From positions 620,001-684,000 of the forward strand of contig NZ_PKLZ01000001.1 of NCBI RefSeq assembly GCF_002868715.1: a stretch of DNA of 64,000 bases, in the 5' to 3' direction. The notes below the pieces were generated by a model. That model did not search any database, was not told where the DNA came from, and was given only the letters and a program-made list of their open reading frames with translations. Each line of letters begins with the position of its first letter. Position 1 is the stretch's first letter. Origin of the DNA: Kineobactrum sediminis (GTDB lineage Bacteria > Pseudomonadota > Gammaproteobacteria > Pseudomonadales > Halieaceae). A program made the position numbers and the translations under genes. Positions 1-8,622 of this stretch are shown piece after piece.

Positions 1-32
1 AGGTGCATAATGAAGCGTGCGGCAACAATCTT

Positions 33-70
33 CGCACCAAAATAGCGCACTAGCGCTTTATTTTGGTGCA
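33..70 (+). promoter_or_regulatory. Two phased NtrC-type enhancer boxes upstream of glnA
   Basis: Two 17-bp sites fit the NtrC consensus TGCACYA-N3-TGGTGCA. The upstream one (33-49) keeps GCACCA on its left half, and the downstream one (54-70) keeps TGGTGCA on its right half. Their centres (41 and 62) are 21 bp apart, which is two helical turns, so dimers would sit on the same DNA face. They lie about 105-130 bp before the predicted sigma-54 start, the usual enhancer distance for glnA. The two sites together also form one large near-perfect inverted repeat. Confidence 0.75.
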
Positions 71-142
71 TGCAGCTACACGTCGGGGCGTAAATAAGCC
101 TGTAAATTGCTGTAAATGCGGCATCCGCACAAATCACAGGAT

Positions 143-158
143 TGGCACAGCTTTTGCT
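143..158 (+). promoter_or_regulatory. Sigma-54 promoter of glnA
   Basis: TGGCAC at 143-148 and TTGC at 154-157 match the sigma-54 -24/-12 consensus. The invariant GG (144-145) and GC (156-157) are spaced as required. Transcription should start near 169, giving a leader of about 105 nt before glnA. Together with the upstream NtrC boxes this indicates nitrogen-controlled transcription, as in enteric glnAp2. Confidence 0.8.
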
Positions 159-274
159 TTTCAACTTATGCAGATACTCTCTGGCCGCTGATGGAACGCT
201 CGCAAGCAACCCCTGCACCAGGAACACGCACGTGCCGAAAGGCAGAATGACTTTTATCCCACGGAGGAAACACC

Positions 275-1681
275 ATGTCAGAGCAGACTCTGAATCTGAT
301 CAAAGAAAGCGAAGCACGCTGGGTTGACCTGCGCTTTACTGATACTCGCGGCAAGGAACAGCATGTCACTCTGCCCTCGGCCAGTGTCGATGAAGACTTT
401 TTCGAAGAGGGGCAGATGTTTGATGGTTCCTCGATATCCGGCTGGAAAGGCATCAACGAGTCGGACATGATCCTCATGCCCGATGACAGCACCTCGGTCC
501 TGGATCCTTTTACCGACGATATCACCGTGATTTTGCGTTGCGACATCGTAGAGCCCACCACCATGCAGGGCTACGAACGCGACCCTCGCTCCGTGGCCCA
601 TCGCGCCCAGGAATACCTGGTTGCCACCGGTATCGGCGACACCGCATTTTTTGGTCCCGAACCGGAATTTTTTGTCTTCGACGACATCAAGTGGCACGCG
701 GATATTTCGGGTGCAGGCTATGCCATCAGCTCCTCGGAAGCGGCCTGGTCTTCCAACCTGCATGTGGAAGAAGGCAACATCGGTCACCGGCCCAAGGTCA
801 AGGGCGGTTACTTCCCGGTACCCCCGGTCGACTCACTGCACGACATCCGCGGCGCCATGTGTACCGCAATGGAAGAAATGGGCCTGCCCATTGAAGTCCA
901 TCACCACGAGGTGGGTACTGCCGGCCAGTGCGAGATCGGGGTCCTGTTCAACACCCTGGTGAAAAAAGCCGACGAAGTGCAGATTCTCAAATACTGCGTA
1001 CACAACGTGGCCCATGCCTATGGCAAAACCGCCACATTCATGCCCAAGCCCCTGGTGGGTGATAACGGCTCCGGCATGCACGTACACCAGTCAATCTCCA
1101 AGGACGGTGTCAACCTGTTTGCGGGCGATGGTTACTCGGGCCTGTCCGACATGGCGCTGTACTATATTGGCGGCATCATCAAGCACGCCAAGGCCCTGAA
1201 TGCATTCACCAACCCAGCCACCAACTCCTACAAGCGCCTGGTACCCGGCTTTGAAGCGCCGGTAATGCTGGCCTACTCCGCCCGTAACCGCTCCGCTTCC
1301 ATTCGCATTCCCTATGTTGCAAGCCCCAAGGGCAAGCGCGTGGAAGTGCGGTTCCCCGACCCCGCTGCCAACCCTTATCTGGCCTTTGCCGCCTTGTTGA
1401 TGGCGGGCCTGGATGGCATCCAGAACAAGATTCACCCCGGTGATGCCGCCGACAAAGACCTGTACGATCTGCCACCCGAAGAAGGCAAGGCCATCCCCAC
1501 TGTCTGCTCAAGTCTTACCGAAGCACTGGATTCCCTGGATGCGGACCGCGACTTCCTGACAGCCGGTGGTGTCTTCACCGATGACATGATTGATGGTTAT
1601 ATTGCCCTCAAGCGTCTGGATGTCGAGCGCCTGGACATGACCACACACCCGGTCGAGTTCGATATGTACTACTCCGTGTAA
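275..1681 (+). CDS. glnA: Glutamine synthetase, type I (GlnA)
   Basis: This enzyme makes glutamine from glutamate, ammonia and ATP in the cytoplasm and is the entry point of ammonia assimilation. The 468-residue protein has the full length of a type I-beta dodecameric enzyme. The beta-grasp domain ([10 protein letters not shown] near residue 50) and the catalytic domain motifs ([29 protein letters not shown]) are present. Tyr397 sits in DLYDLPPEE, the adenylylation site used by GlnE, so covalent control is expected. A GGAGG ribosome site precedes the ATG. Expression should follow NtrC and sigma-54, and the ntrBC genes lie just downstream. Confidence 0.98.
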   Translation: MSEQTLNLIKESEARWVDLRFTDTRGKEQHVTLPSASVDEDFFEEGQMFDGSSISGWKGINESDMILMPDDSTSVLDPFTDDITVILRCDIVEPTTMQGYERDPRSVAHRAQEYLVATGIGDTAFFGPEPEFFVFDDIKWHADISGAGYAISSSEAAWSSNLHVEEGNIGHRPKVKGGYFPVPPVDSLHDIRGAMCTAMEEMGLPIEVHHHEVGTAGQCEIGVLFNTLVKKADEVQILKYCVHNVAHAYGKTATFMPKPLVGDNGSGMHVHQSISKDGVNLFAGDGYSGLSDMALYYIGGIIKHAKALNAFTNPATNSYKRLVPGFEAPVMLAYSARNRSASIRIPYVASPKGKRVEVRFPDPAANPYLAFAALLMAGLDGIQNKIHPGDAADKDLYDLPPEEGKAIPTVCSSLTEALDSLDADRDFLTAGGVFTDDMIDGYIALKRLDVERLDMTTHPVEFDMYYSV

Positions 1682-1702
1682 GAGCAACGGCGAAAACATG
1701 AG

Positions 1703-1726
1703 AGCCCGCCTCGCGCGGGCTTTTTT
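1703..1726 (+). terminator. Rho-independent terminator after glnA
   Basis: A 7-bp GC-rich stem (AGCCCGC at 1703-1709 pairing with GCGGGCT at 1715-1721) is followed by a run of six T. It lies 22 bp past the glnA stop and separates glnA from the downstream genes. Confidence 0.85.
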
Positions 1727-1808
1727 ATGCTTGCCATTCGCCAATAGGTAGCTTTTTGCTTTTCTGCTATCGTTATCGGCAGCTACACTGACCCGGCCGA
1801 GGTGAACC

Positions 1809-2342
1809 ATGACACGAATACCCCTGTTCCTGCTGCTACTGATACTGCCGGCGCTTGCCCAGGCACAGATTTACAAGTCAGTTGATGAGCAGGGCAACGT
1901 CAGTTACAGCGACCAGCCTCCCGAGGATGGCAAGCAAGCTGAAAAGCTGGAGCTGCCGCCGACCAACACGGCACCCGCCCTTGAAACCCGCCCTCGGCAA
2001 CCCGGCGAACAACCCGAGGAGCCGGCACCGGAACCCACTGTAACTATAGTCACCCCGGAAAATGACACGGTTATCCCAATGGGGCCGGGTAATTTCAGCG
2101 TTCAGGCGTCGGTAACCCCGGCTCTGCGTTCGGGAGAGCAACTGCAGCTGTCTATCGACGGCAAACCTTATGGCGAAACACAGACAACTACCCGCTGGTC
2201 CCTCACCGGCATGTTCCGCGGCGGGTACGATCTTGAAGTCGTGCGCCTGGATGCCGATGGCGATGTCGTTGCACGCTCGGACACCGTAAGGGTCTACGTC
2301 ATGCGACCCTATAACATACCCAACGCCCGGGGCAGCAAGTAA
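1809..2342 (+). CDS. DUF4124 domain secreted protein
   Basis: This is a 177-residue exported protein of unknown function. Residues 1-19 form a signal peptide ending ALAQAQ. The mature N-terminus (IYKSVDEQGNVSYSDQPP) is a DUF4124 domain, a small fold common in the gammaproteobacterial periplasm. A proline- and glutamate-rich linker (about residues 55-80) leads to an immunoglobulin-like C-terminal part containing TIVTPENDTVIPMGPGNF. A gene of this type commonly lies between glnA and ntrB in related bacteria, which suggests a link with nitrogen control, but that is only context. The ATG is preceded by GAGGTGAACC. Confidence 0.8.
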   Translation: MTRIPLFLLLLILPALAQAQIYKSVDEQGNVSYSDQPPEDGKQAEKLELPPTNTAPALETRPRQPGEQPEEPAPEPTVTIVTPENDTVIPMGPGNFSVQASVTPALRSGEQLQLSIDGKPYGETQTTTRWSLTGMFRGGYDLEVVRLDADGDVVARSDTVRVYVMRPYNIPNARGSK

Positions 2343-2369
2343 AGGCGCTGGACAACAGCCAGATCATGC

Positions 2370-2386
2370 CGCACCATAATGGTGCA
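2370..2386 (+). promoter_or_regulatory. NtrC-type box upstream of ntrBC
   Basis: GCACCA-TAA-TGGTGCA matches the NtrC palindrome at every specified position but the first. It lies about 180 bp before the predicted sigma-54 start of ntrBC, and implies that NtrC activates its own operon. It does not read as a terminator because no T-run follows it. Confidence 0.7.
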
Positions 2387-2533
2387 TGATACTCAGGCCC
2401 AGACCCTGCAAGCATGACGATCTGGCCACATTTCTGCCGTTTTAGCTGCACAAAGGCGGGTAGCGAGCACTCACTACCTTTGTAGACCAGAAAAAACAGT
2501 GCTTTTAACTTTTTAACGGGCAAGCCGCCATTC

Positions 2534-2549
2534 TGGCGCTATTTTTGCT
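2534..2549 (+). promoter_or_regulatory. Sigma-54 promoter of ntrBC
   Basis: TGGCGC (2534-2539) and TTGC (2545-2548) have the -24/-12 spacing of sigma-54 promoters. The start would be near 2560, leaving a leader of about 36 nt before the ATG at 2596. An NtrC box at 2370-2386 supports it. A TTG at 2545 that could be taken as an ntrB start is part of the -12 element. Confidence 0.7.
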
Positions 2550-2595
2550 ATATCACGATGCAGGCCACAGTAATGCGGTCAATCATGGGGCAAGC

Positions 2596-3669
2596 ATGCG
2601 GCACAAGGCAGACATTCTCGATCACATAAGCACAGGGATTATCGCCCTGGACCAGGATTTGCGGGTCACTGATATCAATTCCGCTGCCGAAGTATTGCTG
2701 GAGGCGTCAATCAGCCGCGCCATGGGCGCCCATGCCGGCCAGCTGGTGGAGCATCCCCGGGAGTTCCTGCAAACCCTGGAGCAGGCCAGGGATACACGAT
2801 CGACACTGGCTCGCCGGGGCATGTCACTTGTCCTGCACTCGGGCCAGGAGATTCACGTGGACTTGATTGCAACCTCAATGGCGGCGCAAACCGAGGGCGG
2901 AAACTTCCTGTTGCTTGAGCTGATACCGATAGACCGGCTGCAACGCATCAGTCGCGAAGAGAGCATGCTGCATACCCAGGAGACCACTCGCGCCGTGATC
3001 CGCGGGCTGGCCCACGAAATCAAGAACCCCCTGGGGGGAGTACGTGGCGCGGCACAGTTACTGGCAAAAGAACTGCCCACTGAAGAGCTGACCGAATACA
3101 CGCGGATCATCATCCGTGAAGCCGATCGGCTGCGCGACCTGGTCGACCGCCTGCTGGGACCCAATCACCGCCTGGTACTCGAAGATCTCAATATCCATGA
3201 AATCCTGGAACATGTGCGTAACCTGATATCCGCCGAAGTCGACAACCAGGTGCAGATCAGCCGGGACTATGATCCCAGCCTCCCGACCCTGTCTACGGAC
3301 CGGTCGCAACTGGTCCAGGCGGCACTCAATATCATGCGCAATGCGCTACAGGCGGCGCCGCGGCCGGAGGATTGCCAGATATCGCTGCGCACCCGCTCCC
3401 AACGCCAGTTCACCATTGGTAACGTGCGCCACAGGCTGGTATGTCGGGTCGACATCATTGATAACGGTCCCGGGATTCCGAACGATCTGCAGCAGTCCAT
3501 TTTTCTACCTATGGTGACCGGTCGCGCCGATGGCACCGGCCTCGGGCTGTCCATTGCCCAGTCGATCATTAATCGGCATGGGGGTCTGCTCGAGTGCGAA
3601 AGCGAACCCGGCAAGACCCGTTTCACCTTTTATTTACCAATGGAACAGAGCCATGCAGAAACACGCTAA
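2596..3669 (+). CDS. glnL: Nitrogen regulation sensor kinase NtrB
   Basis: This histidine kinase/phosphatase phosphorylates NtrC under nitrogen limitation and dephosphorylates it when PII signals nitrogen excess. It is cytoplasmic and has no membrane helix. The N-terminal PAS domain covers about residues 1-120. The H-box GLAHEIKNPLGG has its phosphoacceptor near residue 140. N-box and G-box (DNGPGIP, GTGLGLSIAQ) follow. The ATG at 2596 was chosen because it has GGGG just upstream and because longer frames start inside the sigma-54 promoter. The stop overlaps the ntrC start by 17 bp, so translation is probably coupled. Confidence 0.95.
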   Translation: MRHKADILDHISTGIIALDQDLRVTDINSAAEVLLEASISRAMGAHAGQLVEHPREFLQTLEQARDTRSTLARRGMSLVLHSGQEIHVDLIATSMAAQTEGGNFLLLELIPIDRLQRISREESMLHTQETTRAVIRGLAHEIKNPLGGVRGAAQLLAKELPTEELTEYTRIIIREADRLRDLVDRLLGPNHRLVLEDLNIHEILEHVRNLISAEVDNQVQISRDYDPSLPTLSTDRSQLVQAALNIMRNALQAAPRPEDCQISLRTRSQRQFTIGNVRHRLVCRVDIIDNGPGIPNDLQQSIFLPMVTGRADGTGLGLSIAQSIINRHGGLLECESEPGKTRFTFYLPMEQSHAETR

Positions 3670-5059
3670 AGTCTGGGTCGTTGATGACGACAGCTCAATT
3701 CGCTGGGTACTTGAACGCGCCCTCAGCCAGGCCGGCATCGACAACGAGAGCTTTATTGATGGAGACCAGCTGATAGCGCGGATGCGGGTAGAACAACCGG
3801 ATGTAGTGATCAGCGACATTCGCATGCCCGGAATAGATGGGCTGGATCTACTGACCAGGATCACTGAACAATATCCTGAGTTACCGGTGATCATCACTAC
3901 CGCACACTCAGACCTGGAAAGCGCTGTGGCCTCATATCAGCGCGGGGCCTTTGAATACCTGCCCAAACCCTTTGATGTCGACGAGGTTATTGCAGTCACC
4001 GAGCGTGCCCTTGCCCACGCACAGGAAAATCGGGGAGAACCGGTCACGCCGGAACAACTTCCGGAAACCGAGATTATCGGCGAAGCACCGGCCATGCAGG
4101 AAGTGTTTCGGGCAATCGGCAGGCTGGCGCAGAGCAACATCACCGTACTGATCAATGGCGAGTCCGGCACCGGTAAAGAACTGGTGGCGCGAGCCCTGCA
4201 TCGCCATAGTCCGCGAGCACAAAAACCGTTTATCGCGCTTAACATGGCTGCGATTCCCCGCGACCTGATGGAATCCGAGCTTTTCGGGCACGAAAAGGGC
4301 GCCTTTACCGGTGCCAACACTAAACGTGAAGGTCGTTTTGAGCAGGCAGATGGGGGCACATTGTTTCTGGACGAAATCGGGGATATGCCGGCTGAAACCC
4401 AGACCCGGCTGCTGCGGGTACTGGCTGATGGCGAGTTCTATCGAGTTGGCGGGCACACCTCGGTAAAGGTAGATGTACGGATTATTGCCGCCACTCACCA
4501 GGATCTCGAAGAACGGGTGCGACAGGGGGATTTCCGCGAGGATCTGTTCCATCGCCTGAACGTCATCCGCATACACATTCCCCGGCTGGCGGAACGGCGC
4601 GAGGATATCCCACGGCTGATGAATTTCTTTTTTCGCAAGGCAGCAGAGGAACTCGGGGGCGAACCCAAGGTGTTACTCGCGGAGACCGAGCGCTTCCTGA
4701 CCACCCTGTCATGGCCGGGGAATGTCCGGCAACTGGAGAATACCTGCCGCTGGTTGACGGTTATGGCCTCCGGCCGTGAAATTCACCTGCGCGACCTGCC
4801 GCCGGAGCTGGGTAAGACCGTAGCCCCGGAGACGGGTAATACTGCAATGCAATGGCATGACCTGCTCTGTCACTGGGCGCGAAACGAGCTGGCACAGGAC
4901 AAGCACCACATTCTGCGCCAGGCCGTGCCCATGTTTGAGCAAGCCATGATCGAGGTGGCCCTGGAACATACCAGTGGTCGAAAACGCGATGCAGCCGAAC
5001 TACTGGGCTGGGGTCGAAATACCCTTACCCGCAAGATGAAGGATCTCGGCATATCGTAA
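3653..5059 (+). CDS. glnG: Nitrogen regulator NtrC, sigma-54 activator
   Basis: This is the 468-residue response regulator partner of NtrB. Phosphorylation at Asp55 (VVISDIRMPG) of the receiver domain triggers oligomerisation and sigma-54 promoter opening. The AAA+ domain has Walker A GESGTGKE, the GAFTGA sigma-54 contact loop and LFLDEIGDMP (Walker B). The C-terminal Fis-type helix-turn-helix (GRKRDAAELLGWGRNTLTRKM) binds palindromes such as those at 33-70 and 2370-2386. The chosen ATG gives the normal family length; an upstream in-frame extension would only translate ntrB in another frame. Confidence 0.97.
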   Translation: MQKHAKVWVVDDDSSIRWVLERALSQAGIDNESFIDGDQLIARMRVEQPDVVISDIRMPGIDGLDLLTRITEQYPELPVIITTAHSDLESAVASYQRGAFEYLPKPFDVDEVIAVTERALAHAQENRGEPVTPEQLPETEIIGEAPAMQEVFRAIGRLAQSNITVLINGESGTGKELVARALHRHSPRAQKPFIALNMAAIPRDLMESELFGHEKGAFTGANTKREGRFEQADGGTLFLDEIGDMPAETQTRLLRVLADGEFYRVGGHTSVKVDVRIIAATHQDLEERVRQGDFREDLFHRLNVIRIHIPRLAERREDIPRLMNFFFRKAAEELGGEPKVLLAETERFLTTLSWPGNVRQLENTCRWLTVMASGREIHLRDLPPELGKTVAPETGNTAMQWHDLLCHWARNELAQDKHHILRQAVPMFEQAMIEVALEHTSGRKRDAAELLGWGRNTLTRKMKDLGIS

Positions 5060-5119
5060 TAATCTGCGTGAAACCACAAGTGGGTTCCCCGATGGCCGGA
5101 TCCGGCAGATAATAGGCCA

Positions 5120-5584
5120 ATGCTTAATATCGTATTGTATCAGCCCGAAATTCCGCCCAATACGGGCAATATCATCCGTCTTTGTGCCAACACCGGTTGC
5201 AACCTGCATCTCGTAAAACCACTCGGGTTCGACCTCGATGACAAGAAGCTCCGTCGGGCAGGGCTGGATTATCGCGAATTTGCCAGTGTACAGGTACACG
5301 AGGATCTGGCGGCGCTGCAACATCTGTTGCCGAACGCGCGGTTGCTCGCGGTGAGCACCCGCGGGACCACCGCCTACCACGAACATGCCTATTGTCCCGG
5401 CGATGCCATTATTCTCGGTCCGGAAACCCGGGGCTTACCGACCGACCTGCTGCAGGCGCTGCCGCCGGAACAGGTGCTGCGTATTCCAATGCGACCCGGA
5501 AGCCGCAGCCTCAACCTGAGTAATGCAGCGGCTCTTATCTGCTATGAAGGATTACGCCAGTTGGGCTTTCCGGGCCTTGAGTGA
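5120..5584 (+). CDS. trmL: tRNA (cytidine(34)-2'-O)-methyltransferase TrmL
   Basis: This SPOUT-class enzyme methylates the ribose of wobble base 34 in tRNA-Leu isoacceptors. At 154 residues it is the minimal SPOUT domain with no RNA-binding extension, as in E. coli TrmL. Family motifs are visible: YQPEIPPNTGNIIRLCANTG at the N-terminus, then LGPETRGLP and IPMRPGSRSLNLSNAAAL, which form the trefoil knot that binds S-adenosylmethionine. It lies 60 bp after ntrC and is convergent with secB, with only 18 bp between the stops. Confidence 0.95.
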   Translation: MLNIVLYQPEIPPNTGNIIRLCANTGCNLHLVKPLGFDLDDKKLRRAGLDYREFASVQVHEDLAALQHLLPNARLLAVSTRGTTAYHEHAYCPGDAIILGPETRGLPTDLLQALPPEQVLRIPMRPGSRSLNLSNAAALICYEGLRQLGFPGLE

Positions 5585-5602
5585 AATGCGACCAGGAAGC
5601 TA

Positions 5603-6121
5603 CTAGTGAGTAGCTCCCTGCTCGTCGGCAGCCGGTGCTGCGGCAGCAGCCTCTTCCTGCGACTTGGCCACTGCCTGCTGGTACAGACCCTCAAAATTGA
5701 CCGGCGCCAGCATAACTGCAGGGAAACCGCCTTTGACGCACAGGGAATCAATATTTTCCCGGGCGTAAGGGAACAGGATAGTAGGCGCGGCGGTGGCCAG
5801 CACACGGCGCAGATTCTCGCCCTCAATGCCGGTAATCATGAAAATGCCGGCCTGCTGCACCTCCACCAGAAATGCCGTCTCTTCTTCGATCTTGGCAGTC
5901 AGGGTGATGGTCAGTACCGCTTCATAATTGCCGAGATCGTCAATCTTTTCACTTTTGGTGTTCAGGTCAACATTGACCTGCGGTTGCCACTGTTTACGAA
6001 AAACCCCGGGGGTGCCAGGTGACTCAAAGGACACATCCTTGGTGTAAATGCGCTGCATGGCAAATTGTTGCTGGGGCTGTTCCTGCGCGGTTCCAGCTGC
6101 TTGTGCTTCTTCATCGGCCAT
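5603..6121 (-). CDS. secB: Protein-export chaperone SecB
   Basis: SecB is a cytoplasmic tetrameric chaperone that keeps preproteins unfolded and hands them to SecA. The signature QRIYTKDVSFESPGTP and the SecA-contact region LFPYARENIDSLCVKGGFP are intact. The tail is alanine-rich. The ATG at 6121 was chosen because a GGAGG lies 8 nt upstream; an in-frame ATG at 6136 would overlap that ribosome site. The order secB-grxC-rhodanese facing gpmI matches the E. coli secB-grxC-yibN-gpmI region. Confidence 0.95.
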   Translation of the reverse strand: MADEEAQAAGTAQEQPQQQFAMQRIYTKDVSFESPGTPGVFRKQWQPQVNVDLNTKSEKIDDLGNYEAVLTITLTAKIEEETAFLVEVQQAGIFMITGIEGENLRRVLATAAPTILFPYARENIDSLCVKGGFPAVMLAPVNFEGLYQQAVAKSQEEAAAAAPAADEQGATH

Positions 6122-6159
6122 TGAGCCGTCCTCCATTGGGTTATCGTAGGGGCTGGCGC

Positions 6160-6423
6160 CTACTGCGCCTGTTCAAGTAAAGAATCCAGACGACCCTGCC
6201 GGTCAAGCGCGGCAAGTTCATCAAAACCACCGATATGGAGATCGCCTATCCATATCTGGGGTACGGTACGGCGCCCGCTAAGTTCCGTCATTTCGGCACG
6301 CTTGTTGAGATCACCGTCTACCGATATTTCAAGGTAGTCAACGTGCTTGTTTTGCAGCAGCCGCTTGGCGCTCACGCAATAAGGGCAGAACCGGGTTGTA
6401 TACAATTTGACCGGTGCAGTCAT
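6160..6423 (-). CDS. grxC: Glutaredoxin 3
   Basis: This small cytoplasmic thiol-disulfide oxidoreductase uses glutathione. At 87 residues it is of normal length for GrxC. The dithiol active site is RFCPYCVSAKRLL (CPYC at residues 12-15), followed by the cis-proline region TVPQIWIGDLHIGGFDEL, which contacts glutathione. It lies between the rhodanese gene and secB on the same strand, with short gaps consistent with one transcript. Confidence 0.95.
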   Translation of the reverse strand: MTAPVKLYTTRFCPYCVSAKRLLQNKHVDYLEISVDGDLNKRAEMTELSGRRTVPQIWIGDLHIGGFDELAALDRQGRLDSLLEQAQ

Positions 6424-6438
6424 TGTTCAGGCTCCCGT

Positions 6439-6852
6439 TTACTTGACGGTAGGTAGTTGCAGATTGGTCCATTCCAGCATGCCACCCGCCATCTTGTAGA
6501 CCCGGGTAAACCCTGCGGCCTTTAACTGCTTGCCCACCGCGCCGGCGCTCTGGCCCATCTTGCAAACCAGGATTATCGGGCGCTCCCGGTACTTTTCCAA
6601 TTCGCCAATACGCGCGCTAACCTTGGTGGCGGGAATGTGTATGGCATCCACAATATGGCCGGCCTTGAAATCGGCGGCATCGCGCAAGTCCACAAAAACA
6701 CCGTCCTCGCTGTTGGCGAGGTTAATGGCTTGTTGTGGGCTCAGTGCCGGCCCGGATTTACGCGCCTCGTGCATAATCAGCATGATGACGACGGCAAGCA
6801 GGGCAGCGAAAAGCACCCACTGCTGGGTAAGGAATTCAAGGAACAGTGCCAT
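6439..6852 (-). CDS. Membrane-anchored rhodanese-domain protein (YibN-like)
   Basis: This 137-residue protein has one N-terminal membrane helix (about residues 8-27) and a single rhodanese domain. The catalytic loop is LVCKMGQSAGAVGKQL, so the thiol-carrying cysteine is present. It resembles E. coli YibN. The sulfur substrate is unknown; roles in sulfur transfer or in Sec-associated envelope function have been proposed for the family. It is the first gene of the secB operon, directly upstream of grxC and divergent from gpmI. Confidence 0.88.
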   Translation of the reverse strand: MALFLEFLTQQWVLFAALLAVVIMLIMHEARKSGPALSPQQAINLANSEDGVFVDLRDAADFKAGHIVDAIHIPATKVSARIGELEKYRERPIILVCKMGQSAGAVGKQLKAAGFTRVYKMAGGMLEWTNLQLPTVK

Positions 6853-7060
6853 AGGCTATTGCGTGGTCTCGTAATTTGGGTTGATCCGGGGTTTTTGCCC
6901 CGGGATGGCCGATGCGCCGCCAACAAGCAGTGCGCCACCAAATCGCCGGCAAGTATACAAGCTATACTGACAGGCAACCAGCCCGCAACAATGCGATCCT
7001 CCGCGGGAACAGGTAAAATACCAGGCCACTCCCCAATTCACGGACAAACCCGGACTGCCC

Positions 7061-8617
7061 ATGAGCGACAATCACAGAATTCCCACCGTACTTATCATCC
7101 TCGACGGCTGGGGTTACCGGGAGGAAACCCGGGACAATGCTATCGCCAACGCCAAAACCCCGGTATGGGACCGCCTCTGGGCCCAGGCGCCGCATACGCT
7201 TCTTTCCGGATCGGGCCTGGATGTGGGCCTGCCGGAAGGCCAGATGGGAAACTCCGAAGTAGGCCACATGAGCCTGGGCGCGGGCAGGGTTGTGTATCAA
7301 AGCAGTACCCGAATCAACAAGGCGCTGGAAGATGGCAGTTTCAACGACAACCCTGCCTATACCGAAACCATAGATCGCGCGGTTGCCAATGGCGGAGCCG
7401 TTCACGTGATGGGCCTTTTATCCAATGGCGGCGTCCACAGTTATGAGGACCATATTTTCGCGGCCATTCGGCTGGCCGCGGAACACGGTGCCAAGCGCAT
7501 TTATCTGCACGCCTTCCTGGATGGCCGCGACACGCCCCCGCGCAGCGCTGCAGAGTCTCTTGAAAGGGCAGATGCCGTGTTTCAGGAATTGGGGCACGGC
7601 CGCACGGCGAGCATAATCGGCCGCTACTACGCCATGGATCGCGATAACCGCTGGGACCGTATTGAAAAAGCCTATCGCCTGCTGACTGAAGCGGAGGCGC
7701 CCTACCGCGCCGACACCAGCGCGGAAGCCCTTGAAATGGCCTACGACCGCGATGAAAACGACGAGTTTGTGCTGCCGACAGTGATCTGCCGCGAGGGCGA
7801 AGACAGCGCCACCATTAACGACGGCGATGCGATACTGTTCATGAACTTCCGCGCCGATCGCGCGCGCCAGCTAACCCGGGCCTTCACTGACCCCGAATTC
7901 GACAATTTCGAACGCCAGCAGCGACCGGAACTGGCAGGCTTTGTAATGACCACGCAATACTCAGCCGATATCGACGCAGCTTGCGCCTTTCCTCCAGCCA
8001 GCCTGGACAACGTGCTTGGGGATTACATTGCGCAGCACAGCAGGACCCAGCTACGAATAGCTGAAACCGAAAAATACGCCCACGTGACTTTCTTTTTCAG
8101 CGGCGGTCGCGAGCAGCCCTATGACGGTGAAGACCGCATCATGGTGCAGTCCCCCGATGTCGCCACGTATGATCTGCAGCCGGAGATGAGCGCACCCGAG
8201 GTGACCGATAAGCTGGTGGAAGCTATCAAGTCGGGTCGCTATGACCTGATCGTGTGTAACTATGCCAATGGCGACATGGTGGGTCACAGCGGCGTATTTG
8301 AGGCGGCGGTAGCTGCGGCAGAGGCAGTGGACGAGGCTCTGGGGCGGGTCGAGCAGGCAGTGCTGGAGGTAGGCGGCCAGGCCCTCATTACCGCCGATCA
8401 CGGTAACTGCGAGCAGATGCTGGACTACGAAAGCGGACAACTTCATACCCAGCACACCACGCAGCCGGTGCCCCTCATATACATCGGCCCGGGGGACTGT
8501 AGCCTGGATCCACAGGGCGGAATACTGGCCGACATCGCACCCAGCCTGCTGGTACTGATGAACCTGCCCAAGCCCGGGGAAATGACAGGCCACAGCCTGA
8601 TCAGTTGTCGAGGCTGA
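7061..8617 (+). CDS. gpmI: Phosphoglycerate mutase, 2,3-BPG-independent
   Basis: This glycolytic enzyme interconverts 3- and 2-phosphoglycerate using two manganese ions. The 518-residue length is normal. The N-terminal metal site is [11 protein letters not shown] and the phosphoserine loop is [17 protein letters not shown]. Later motifs include [27 protein letters not shown] and [11 protein letters not shown], all expected for the alkaline phosphatase superfamily fold. It starts the gpmI-envC-ctpA-yibQ run, an order widely conserved in gammaproteobacteria. Confidence 0.97.
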   Translation: MSDNHRIPTVLIILDGWGYREETRDNAIANAKTPVWDRLWAQAPHTLLSGSGLDVGLPEGQMGNSEVGHMSLGAGRVVYQSSTRINKALEDGSFNDNPAYTETIDRAVANGGAVHVMGLLSNGGVHSYEDHIFAAIRLAAEHGAKRIYLHAFLDGRDTPPRSAAESLERADAVFQELGHGRTASIIGRYYAMDRDNRWDRIEKAYRLLTEAEAPYRADTSAEALEMAYDRDENDEFVLPTVICREGEDSATINDGDAILFMNFRADRARQLTRAFTDPEFDNFERQQRPELAGFVMTTQYSADIDAACAFPPASLDNVLGDYIAQHSRTQLRIAETEKYAHVTFFFSGGREQPYDGEDRIMVQSPDVATYDLQPEMSAPEVTDKLVEAIKSGRYDLIVCNYANGDMVGHSGVFEAAVAAAEAVDEALGRVEQAVLEVGGQALITADHGNCEQMLDYESGQLHTQHTTQPVPLIYIGPGDCSLDPQGGILADIAPSLLVLMNLPKPGEMTGHSLISCRG

Positions 8618-8622
8618 ACACC

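Noticed and set aside
2545..2595. Longer ntrB start at TTG 2545
   Set aside because: The TTG is part of the sigma-54 -12 element and no ribosome site precedes it; ATG 2596 has one.
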